Positions 15,575 to 22,270 of a stretch of DNA of 38,359 nt are shown here, in pieces (the stretch's first letter is position 1; the number at the start of each line of letters is the position of its first letter). The notes below the pieces were generated by a model that did not search any database, was not told the origin of the DNA, and saw only the letters and a list, made by a program, of their open reading frames with translations. The position numbers were made by a program, and so were the translations under genes. The stretch is from Limiplasma sp048370855 (lineage in GTDB: Bacteria; Bacillota; Clostridia; Christensenellales; Aristaeellaceae), in contig DBGEOK010000030.1 of the NCBI GenBank assembly GCA_048370855.1, positions 1-38,359 on the forward strand, in the 5' to 3' direction.

Positions 15575-17926
15575 TTACAGGCCGGCGGCGCCCCTGTCCG
15601 AGCGGGATCGCCTGCCGGGACGCGAAGGCTTGGGCGGTTCAGGCCGCCGGAAACGGGAATCGTCATCCGCGGCCGTGCCATCGCCGCTTTCGTCCGCTCC
15701 GGGCTCCGCATCGCCCTCGCCGCTGTCATAGCCGTCCTCATACCCGGCTTCGGCATAGCCGTCGTCCTCGTAGGGCAGATCATAGCCGTCGTCGTAGGCC
15801 GTCAGCGGGTCCTCGTCATAAGCGCCGTCATAGCCGCCATCTGGCAAGTCGTCGTAGGTCGGCTCATACGGGCCGTCCGCAACCTCCGCGTCTTCTGTGA
15901 ACGCGCCGTCCCCTTCGTCTCCCGCAATCTCCGTCGCTCCGCCGGCTTCGCCCGCCGCGTCCTCTTCATAGGGTTCGTCGTCATCCTCATAGGGCTGCTC
16001 GTACATGACGGCGTCCTCGGGAAGGGAGTCATAAGCGGTAAGGTCGCTGGTCAGCTCCTCGTCATAAAGCCCCTCGCCAATAGCGGAGGAGAAATCATCC
16101 TCGGGCTCGGGCATTTTGCTCTCTACCGCGCCGCGGGCATATTTCATATGCGGAAGCTCCAGCTCGTCCACATCGTCGTCATCCAGAAGCGTGCGGCGAC
16201 CTTCCATGGCCGGGTCCTTCGCCTTGGGCTCCTCCCCAGCGCTCCCGGCCTCCTTGGCCCCTTCCTCCGCCAATGCGTCTTCTTCCTCGGCGGGGGTAAT
16301 GTAGTCGCGGCGTTTTGCACGCTCCAGGTGGTCGAAGGCCGCCTCGGAAGCCTTGCGTTGATCGGCGCGGCGCTTCGTGGCCACGATCAGCAATCCTGCG
16401 GACACGATCAGCATCAGGCCTGCGAGAATCAGAATCGGCAGCAGAATATTTTGCACTGTTTTAGGAAACGCGCCAATGCTGGGGTCGCCAATCGGCGGCA
16501 TGGTGACGGCGCTGAAGGTCGGCTCGGCGGTGGGTACGGGAGGCGGAGTCGCCGTGGCCGGGGCGGGCGTTGGCACGGAAAACGCGATTTGCACCTCGTT
16601 GCTTTCAAAGGTCAGCGAATTTTCCAGCGCGTCCTGGGCGGTTGCGGAAAAGCGGTATTTACCCGCCATCGAAAGCGCCGTATCGCGCGTCAGCTTGCGC
16701 GTTTCTCCGGCAGGTATGCTTTCAAAGGTATATATGGCGGTGTTTCCGTGCTTGACTACGACTTTCTTTGCATCGACGCTGCTGTCGTTGGTAATGGACA
16801 GGGAAAACCGAACCAGCCCGGGCTGCTCGTAAACCTCCGTGCGGTCCGGTGTGGCGGTCAGCGTCAGCTTGAGCACATCCTCGGGATTGACCGCCGTTAC
16901 GGTAACGGCGTCGGTGGCGGTGACGGTTTCCGTGCCGCTGCTGTCAATGGCCGTAATGGTAAATTGATAGTCCGACGTAGCGGGAAGGGTAATCTCCTTC
17001 TCGAGCTTGAGGCTTTTTCCGGCCTCCAGCTTCTGGTTGGAAAATACGTCGCCCAGCGTGGGGTCGGTTACGCGGATATCGCTGTAATCCAGCGTTCCGC
17101 CGTTCTTCAATTCCAGCGTAAGCGTAACCTTTTCGTTGACGGGCACGCCTTTGGAGCTGGAGGTAAGCTTAGCGGAGAGGGAGGATTCGCCGTATGAAAT
17201 CGTTTGGTTTTCTACCGTGTATTCCTGCGCTTTTTTGCTGCCGGCCGATTTGTACGTGACCGTAGCGCCGCTGGTCAGGTTCTTTTTGCCCATGGTGACG
17301 GTATACTCGATTTCCGCCGTCTGGCCCGCCTTGAGCTCGGGAATGGTCTGCTTTTCCTTGTGGACGTCCTTATGCTCCTGGATGGTGATGTCGGTCAGGT
17401 CGACGGTGCCGGAATTGGTAATGTTGTACTTTACAACAACCTTCTGGCCCTCGCGCGCGACTGTGGGGCTGATGGTGCGCTTGACGTCGATGTCGGCCTC
17501 GGCCGTCTGCACGGAAATTTTGCCGCGGATCGGCTGGCTGGTTTCCACAGCCTCTCCGCTGTCCTTATAGATGTTATATTTCACAAAATATACGACCGAG
17601 CCGTTATCCAGCGTGCGCTGGTTGACGTCGTAGCTGCCGGTCCAGGTGATGGAATCGCCGGCCTTGAGCAGCGCCGCGCCGTTTGTTCCAAAATCAGACA
17701 CGATTTGGGCGGCCGGGTCGTACAGGACGACCGGGTCCTTCATATCCGTGTCTCCGCTGTTGGAAATGGTGATGGTCACGTTGACCGTTCCGGGGCCCGC
17801 CAGCTTTGGCGGGTCAATTTCCATATTGCATACGATAGGGTCGGCGTCCGCGGCCAGCGCGCAGCCAACAGACAGCCAAACCGCCGCGATGATCGAAATC
17901 AGAAGCAGTACCTTGCGTTTCATCAT
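15575..17926 (-). CDS. membrane-anchored protein with Ig-like repeats and acidic tail
   Basis: 783 residues. A signal peptide (residues about 3-24, ending ALAAD) is followed by four consecutive beta-sandwich repeats of the CARDB/COG1361 type, each with a TVxVTxTIxNSGxxD-like strand (residues about 35-130, 140-240, 250-350 and 360-460). A Pro/Thr linker (about 455-480, PTPAPATATPPPVPTAEP) leads to one membrane helix (about 489-515, ending with basic KRRADQRK, so the C-terminus is cytoplasmic). The last ~250 residues are strongly acidic, rich in Asp, Glu, Tyr and Gly in short YDD/YED repeats, ending in a basic RPGRRSRSDRG. Start ATG-ATG at 17926/17923; the nearest ribosome-binding site (GGGAGGAA) is about 27 bases upstream with a hairpin between. 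Role unknown; an envelope scaffold is plausible. Confidence 0.8.
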   Translation of the reverse strand: MMKRKVLLLISIIAAVWLSVGCALAADADPIVCNMEIDPPKLAGPGTVNVTITISNSGDTDMKDPVVLYDPAAQIVSDFGTNGAALLKAGDSITWTGSYDVNQRTLDNGSVVYFVKYNIYKDSGEAVETSQPIRGKISVQTAEADIDVKRTISPTVAREGQKVVVKYNITNSGTVDLTDITIQEHKDVHKEKQTIPELKAGQTAEIEYTVTMGKKNLTSGATVTYKSAGSKKAQEYTVENQTISYGESSLSAKLTSSSKGVPVNEKVTLTLELKNGGTLDYSDIRVTDPTLGDVFSNQKLEAGKSLKLEKEITLPATSDYQFTITAIDSSGTETVTATDAVTVTAVNPEDVLKLTLTATPDRTEVYEQPGLVRFSLSITNDSSVDAKKVVVKHGNTAIYTFESIPAGETRKLTRDTALSMAGKYRFSATAQDALENSLTFESNEVQIAFSVPTPAPATATPPPVPTAEPTFSAVTMPPIGDPSIGAFPKTVQNILLPILILAGLMLIVSAGLLIVATKRRADQRKASEAAFDHLERAKRRDYITPAEEEDALAEEGAKEAGSAGEEPKAKDPAMEGRRTLLDDDDVDELELPHMKYARGAVESKMPEPEDDFSSAIGEGLYDEELTSDLTAYDSLPEDAVMYEQPYEDDDEPYEEDAAGEAGGATEIAGDEGDGAFTEDAEVADGPYEPTYDDLPDGGYDGAYDEDPLTAYDDGYDLPYEDDGYAEAGYEDGYDSGEGDAEPGADESGDGTAADDDSRFRRPEPPKPSRPGRRSRSDRGAAGL

Positions 17927-17934
17927 GTATTGTC

Positions 17935-17960
17935 GGGCGGCCTGAGCCGCCCTTCCTCCC
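17935..17960 (-). promoter_or_regulatory. ribosome-binding site separated from the start codon by a hairpin
   Basis: On the minus strand GGGAGGAA (17960-17953) is followed by a GGGCGGC-TCAG-GCCGCCC hairpin (17952-17935) and then GACAATAC before the first ATG (17926). Folded, the hairpin would leave an effective spacing of about 8 bases. No alternative NTG start occurs between the site and the ATG pair in this frame. Confidence 0.45.
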
Positions 17961-18071
17961 TTCGGCATGCCGACGGCCGCTATTGGTACAGACGCAGGTC
18001 ATGGGTATTCTTTCCATCTGCACGCCTGGCTATTCCGCTGAAGCGATTGGTAAAAGGGCCTTCTCCCGCTT

Positions 18072-18100
18072 ATTTTATTGCAAAACCGTGAACGTGTCAA
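18072..18100 (-). promoter_or_regulatory. SigA-type promoter of the repeat-protein gene
   Basis: On the minus strand: perfect TTGACA (18100-18095), 17-base spacer, TAAAAT (18077-18072). The leader to the ATG at 17926 is about 140 bases. Confidence 0.8.
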
Positions 18101-18166
18101 GCAAAACAGGCCCTTTGCGCAGCTTTGGCACATATATTACGGCGCCGGTCGCCGTTTTCATGCTGT

Positions 18167-18823
18167 TTAGGGGATCAGGTTGAGCATTTCCCGCTGATCG
18201 TTGACGTCCACAAAGCTGTCGGGAACCTCGCCGACGATGATGCTTTCGGCAATCGGAACGGTGCTGGTTACGTCCACCAGCTTTGAACCCGTGGGAATAA
18301 TCAGGCTGACGGTAGTGCGAAGCGACAGGAAAATCTTGTGCCGCGTCTGGTTGATGCCGGCAGACTCGAACGCCGTTTCAAAATTGGTGTTGACCGCGCC
18401 TACGGAAACGATCCGTACCGGGATGCTCGGCCCGGAGCCCGCGAGAAAGCGTATGCCCATCGCCGCGCCGAGCGGGATGTCGATGGATTGGTTTTCAATG
18501 CTGTTGAGCTCCGCTTCGGCCGTCAGAGCGGTTTGGGTCGCAATTTCATTCATCCGTATCGTGTTGGCGCGCAGCATGGATACGCGGCCTTCGGCGTCCA
18601 GGCTTGTTTCCACCAGCTCCTCGTAGCGGATGCCGCTGCTGACGACCTGATCCACCGCACGGTTGATGGTTTCCACGGCCATCGAGTACGCGCGCGCAAA
18701 CGCGAGATCCAGCATGGTCTGGCTGAGGTTTTGCTCGGCGATAATCGCGCCGGCGGCCAGCAAAAGGGCCGCCAGCAGCAGGATTCGCCGCCAACCTCGC
18801 CTCTGACGTTTGGATGCAGACAT
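18167..18823 (-). CDS. yunB: sporulation protein YunB
   Basis: 218 residues. One N-terminal membrane helix (about residues 12-30) is followed by the conserved YunB region: residues about 45-60 with AVETINRAV, the IDIPLGAAMGIRFLAGSGPSIPVRI stretch and AGINQTRHKI FLSLRTTVSLIIP, ending with the PIAESIIVGEVPDSF signature. In Bacillus YunB is made in the mother cell under SigE and its loss reduces sporulation. GGAGGGAG is about 5 bases before the ATG. It is upstream of the repeat-protein gene, which has its own promoter, and divergent from the PBP gene. No convincing SigE promoter was seen (see rejected list). Confidence 0.93.
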   Translation of the reverse strand: MSASKRQRRGWRRILLLAALLLAAGAIIAEQNLSQTMLDLAFARAYSMAVETINRAVDQVVSSGIRYEELVETSLDAEGRVSMLRANTIRMNEIATQTALTAEAELNSIENQSIDIPLGAAMGIRFLAGSGPSIPVRIVSVGAVNTNFETAFESAGINQTRHKIFLSLRTTVSLIIPTGSKLVDVTSTVPIAESIIVGEVPDSFVDVNDQREMLNLIP

Positions 18824-18939
18824 TTAGCTCCCTCCTACGTTGCATTCATATGCGCCGCGGGCGCAAAGGATGATGCGGCGGCGGAGGCCGAACGGGACTG
18901 CCATTGTTACAGCCGGCTATGGCACGCGCGCGGCTTGTA

Positions 18940-18948
18940 TGGTATAAT
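18940..18948 (+). promoter_or_regulatory. extended -10 promoter of the PBP gene
   Basis: TGGTATAAT: TGn extended -10 with perfect TATAAT (18943-18948), 37 bases before the TTG start. No good -35 is present at 17-base spacing. Confidence 0.65.
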
Positions 18949-18984
18949 AACACGCATTGATTTTGAAAGGGCGGAGGGTTTGCC

Positions 18985-21759
18985 TTGTTTCATCACTCCA
19001 GCGAACCGTATGACGAAAACGGGCTGTACGAGCCCGAGGGCGGCGCTCCCTATTCGGAAGACCCCGCCTATAACGCCCCCGGGCCAGGGGACGAGGATTT
19101 TGACCCGCCCAAGCGCCGGACGATTTTTAAGCCCCGCCTCACCAAGCCGAATTTTATTTTTTCCGTGCTGGTGGGCGCGGTTCGGCTGCTGGCCGTTGTC
19201 ATAGTGCTTTGCGGGCTGGCGCTTGGCGGGGCGGTGCTCGGCATTGCCAAGGGCTATATGGAAACGGCCCCCACGCTCGACTTGGCCCTCCTCAACGAGC
19301 AGGACAAGACCTCCTTCCTCTATGATTCGGAGGGGAACGTCATCACGGATTATAAGGGTACGGAGAACCGCGTTATGGTCAACGTCTCCCTGATGCCGGA
19401 GCTGCTCCGCAACGCCTTTGTGGCGGTGGAGGACGCCCGGTTTTATACCCATAACGGCATCGACCTGAAGCGTATCGTCGGCTCCTTTGTTCAAAACTTT
19501 ATTTCCGGCTCGCAGCAGGGCGGCTCCACCATCACGCAGCAGCTTATTAAGAACACCGTGCTGAGCAACGAGCTGAGCTATAAGCGCAAGATCCAGGAAG
19601 CTTACCTTGCCATGCAGCTTGAAACCAAATACACCAAGGCGCAAATCTTGGAATGCTACCTTAATACGATTTATCTGGGCGAAAATTATTACGGCGTTCA
19701 GGTGGCGTCCCAGGGCTATTTCGGGAAGGAGCTCAACGAGCTGACGCTGCGCGAGTGCGCCATGCTCGCCGGTCTCACCACCAACCCTTATTATTACAAC
19801 CCCCGCCGCAACTTTTACGTGCGCGCGTCCGACACTACCGATTACCGCAAAATAACGAACGACCGGACGGACTATGTGCTCCGGTGCATGTATGAAAACG
19901 AGTTTATCACCGCGCAGCAGTATCAGGACGCGCTGAACCAGGCGACGGCCGGCGTGCTGGAAAGCTCCTCGACCGAGGGCGAGGGGATGTATCCTTACGC
20001 GCACTATGTGGAGTACGCGGTGCGCGACATTGTGAGCTGCTTTCTTGAATTGAACGGGCTGGAGGATACCAGCGAAAACCGCTACAAGATGGAAAACGAG
20101 CTTCGCACGGGCGGCTACCATGTCACGCTTGCCATTGACCCGGAAATTCAGCGGATTGTGGAGGAAACGCTGGAAAGCGCCTCCTATCCCGCTTTGCGCG
20201 ACCCCAGCGACAAGGTGTACCGCACCCGCAACAGCGACGGCACCTACGACGAAATCGAGCAGCCCCAGGCGGCCGCCGTAGTGCTGGATTACCGCACCGG
20301 CGAGCTGAAGGCCGTCGTGGGTTCGCGCGGCAAGGTTACCCAGCGGAAAACCCTGAACCGCGCGACCGATATGAAAATGCCCATCGGCTCCACCATTAAG
20401 CCCATCGCGGTCTACGCGCCCGCCCTTGAGCTGGGGTATTCCCCCGCCAGCGTAGTATATAATATCCCGGTTCCAATCAGCGGCTGGACGGGCTCGGATG
20501 GGAAGGACGCCTGGCCCAAGAATTACGACGGAAGGTATTCCGGTCCTGTTACGCTGCGGGAGGGTATGCGCCGCAGCCTGAACGTGGCGGCCGCCCAGAC
20601 GCTTGTGAATATGGTGGGCGTGGACCGCTCGGCGGATTACCTGATGCGTATGGGCGTGGACCGCGACAACATTGACGTTACGCCCTTTGGCCTGTCGCTG
20701 GGTTCAAGCGGCATTACCCCGGTGCAACTGGCCGTGGCCTATGGGGTGCTGGGGAACGCCGGGGTGTACCAGGAGCCGATTTCCTTTCTCGGCATATCGG
20801 ACAGCAGCGGAAACGTGGTGTACGACAGCCATGCCCGGCAGGAGCGCCGGCAGGTATTCCGCCCTTCCACAGCCTGGATGACGGTGGATATGATGAAAAA
20901 CGTCGTATCCAGCGGCACGGCTACCAAGGCCAAGCTCAGCGGCCAGACGGTAGCGGGAAAGACCGGCACCAACAGCGACCAGCGGGGCGTTACCTTCTGC
21001 GGCATGACGGGCTGGTACGTAAGCTCCATTTGGGTGGGGCATGATAATTATAAGCCGCTTTCATCCAAGTCCACGGGCAGCTCCGGCGCCATCCCGATCT
21101 GGAAGAGCTATATGACCAAAATCCATGACGCCAAGGGCTTGAGCGACCGCGACATCATTGAGGCGGACCCGGGCGAGCTGGGGCTTGTGAAGGTGACCAC
21201 CTGCGCTGTGAGCGGGCAGCTTGCGACCGACGCCTGCCGCAACGACGCCATGGGCTACGGCGTCGTTACCGATTACTGGTACGAGCCCACCAAGCCGACG
21301 GTTTCCTGCCAGATGCACCAGGCCGTGGACGTTTGCGCGCAAAGCGGCCAGCTCGCCACGCAGTATTGCCCCTCGCACGCCGTGCGCGGCGCGGTGGTCA
21401 TCCCCGCCGGGCATCCCCTGAGCGCCTTTGCCAACGACGGCCAGTACGCCTCGGTGGTGGCAGAGTATCTGGGCACGGCGGGCTCGCTGGGCTATTGCCC
21501 CATTCACCAGTACGGCTATACGGACGACGGCCAGTCGAGCGATCCCATCGTGCAGAATACGTTGATCCCGGATGCGCAGCAGTTGATTCAGAACGCCTAC
21601 GGCCTTCTGCCGTCTCTGGACCCCTCCTCCGCGATGTATGCCGGCATCCAAAACGCGATCGCCAACCTCCAAAGCGTGATTGACGGAGCGTCGCCGAGCA
21701 CGGCGGACGTGGCCGCCGCGATGGCCGCGCTGACACAAGCGATGGCGGGCGGCTACTGA
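18985..21759 (+). CDS. class A penicillin-binding protein (PBP1A type)
   Basis: A 924-residue bifunctional peptidoglycan synthase: glycosyltransferase family 51 plus transpeptidase. A short acidic/Pro-rich cytoplasmic tail (1-52) precedes one membrane anchor (about 58-90). Glycosyltransferase motifs: VEDARFYTHNGID (catalytic E149), QGGSTITQQLIKN (178-190), KRKIQEAYLAMQLE and the LNTIYLGENYYGV block (226-238). Transpeptidase motifs: STIK (active Ser 469, Lys 472), SLN (531-533) and KTG (659-661). After the catalytic domain come two Cys-paired CAxSGQLAT segments (from about residues 735 and 778) and a 60-residue helical tail. Start is TTG with GGAGGG 6 bases upstream; there is no ATG before the membrane helix. 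It is the main lateral-wall or sporulation murein synthase candidate in this window; divergent from yunB. Confidence 0.95.
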   Translation: MFHHSSEPYDENGLYEPEGGAPYSEDPAYNAPGPGDEDFDPPKRRTIFKPRLTKPNFIFSVLVGAVRLLAVVIVLCGLALGGAVLGIAKGYMETAPTLDLALLNEQDKTSFLYDSEGNVITDYKGTENRVMVNVSLMPELLRNAFVAVEDARFYTHNGIDLKRIVGSFVQNFISGSQQGGSTITQQLIKNTVLSNELSYKRKIQEAYLAMQLETKYTKAQILECYLNTIYLGENYYGVQVASQGYFGKELNELTLRECAMLAGLTTNPYYYNPRRNFYVRASDTTDYRKITNDRTDYVLRCMYENEFITAQQYQDALNQATAGVLESSSTEGEGMYPYAHYVEYAVRDIVSCFLELNGLEDTSENRYKMENELRTGGYHVTLAIDPEIQRIVEETLESASYPALRDPSDKVYRTRNSDGTYDEIEQPQAAAVVLDYRTGELKAVVGSRGKVTQRKTLNRATDMKMPIGSTIKPIAVYAPALELGYSPASVVYNIPVPISGWTGSDGKDAWPKNYDGRYSGPVTLREGMRRSLNVAAAQTLVNMVGVDRSADYLMRMGVDRDNIDVTPFGLSLGSSGITPVQLAVAYGVLGNAGVYQEPISFLGISDSSGNVVYDSHARQERRQVFRPSTAWMTVDMMKNVVSSGTATKAKLSGQTVAGKTGTNSDQRGVTFCGMTGWYVSSIWVGHDNYKPLSSKSTGSSGAIPIWKSYMTKIHDAKGLSDRDIIEADPGELGLVKVTTCAVSGQLATDACRNDAMGYGVVTDYWYEPTKPTVSCQMHQAVDVCAQSGQLATQYCPSHAVRGAVVIPAGHPLSAFANDGQYASVVAEYLGTAGSLGYCPIHQYGYTDDGQSSDPIVQNTLIPDAQQLIQNAYGLLPSLDPSSAMYAGIQNAIANLQSVIDGASPSTADVAAAMAALTQAMAGGY

Positions 21760-21802
21760 CATCCGGAATGAGGCGTAACGTCTGATTGAAAGGGGTTTAA
21801 TT

Positions 21803-21893
21803 GAGGGGGACGTTGGGAGGCGCGGCCTCCCAAGCCCACCGCCTAAGGGCTTCGCCCTTAGGAATCCCTTTTTGGGGCCGCGTTCGCGGCCTT
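21803..21893 (+). repeat. dispersed hairpin repeat A, copy 3
   Basis: The cleanest copy. Hairpins: GGGAGGC-GCG-GCCTCCC (21815-21831), perfect 9-base CCTAAGGGC-TTC-GCCCTTAGG (21842-21862), then CCC/T-rich linker and GGCCGC-GTTC-GCGGCC (21876-21891). It lies 45 bases after the PBP stop codon and ends just before repeat B copy 1 begins. Could terminate the PBP transcript. Confidence 0.8.
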
Positions 21894-21970
21894 GCGTGGA
21901 GCGCAAAGTTTCTGAAAGCGCGAAACGAGAGCGCCGCCCGGGAGGGCGTCGGGCGACCGTTGGCAAGCCC

Positions 21971-22045
21971 ATTTGGGGGAGGTTTGGAGGGACCGCGGCC
22001 CCTCCAAATGGAATCGTATCGCGCGGCTTCGCCTGCGGTTGTGGA
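21971..22045 (+). repeat. dispersed repeat B, copy 1 (core)
   Basis: Shared core: TTGGGGGAGGTTTGGAGGG, a GC-rich loop, CCCCTCCAAAT, then GAATCGTATCGC followed by a GGCTTCGCC-type hairpin. It matches the reverse complement of B copies 2 and 3. The GTTTGCGGC-type hairpin seen in the other copies is decayed here. The region between 21894 and 21970 has no gene. Confidence 0.7.
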
Positions 22046-22110
22046 GCTTGTGTCTCCGGCGCAAACGTCCATCTGATTATATAAAAAGGAGCGGTACTCT
22101 TTTGACATGA

Positions 22111-22145
22111 AGCGCGCCCCGCTGATCTGTGCGGGGCGCGCTTTG
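22111..22145. terminator. GC-rich hairpin between the PBP gene and the 827-residue gene
   Basis: Perfect 12-base arms AGCGCGCCCCGC (22111-22122) and complement (22131-22142) with an 8-base loop, followed by TTGT on the plus strand. It lies in the 511-base convergent interval 21760-22270, which otherwise holds repeats A and B and no gene. The U-tract is weak in both directions. Confidence 0.5.
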
Positions 22146-22270
22146 TATGGAGGGGGTTGCGGGTACGGGCGGAGACGCGGCGCGAGTATAGCGCTTGCCG
22201 GATGAACGCGCCGCCCTTCCTGACGCGCTTTTTCAGGAATGCCTGGCGTGATGGAGAAGCGGTTTTGTAA

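Noticed and set aside
15566..17197. 543-codon plus-strand frame across the Ig-like repeat protein gene
   Set aside because: Antisense shadow of the acidic tail and repeats; no domain or ribosome-binding site.
18920..18934. GG-N10-GC pattern resembling a SigL (sigma-54) promoter upstream of the PBP gene
   Set aside because: Only the two dinucleotides fit; the -12 half is CGGC and not TTGC, there is no activator nearby, and an extended -10 SigA site is a better explanation.
18934..18941. SigE-like -10 (CATACAAG on the minus strand) upstream of yunB
   Set aside because: 7 of 8 consensus positions match, but no ATA-type -35 lies 16-18 bases upstream and the leader would be about 100 bases.
18907..20121. 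404-codon open frame antisense to the PBP gene
   Set aside because: Antisense to the catalytic part of the PBP; composition is a His/Arg-rich shadow with no recognisable motif.
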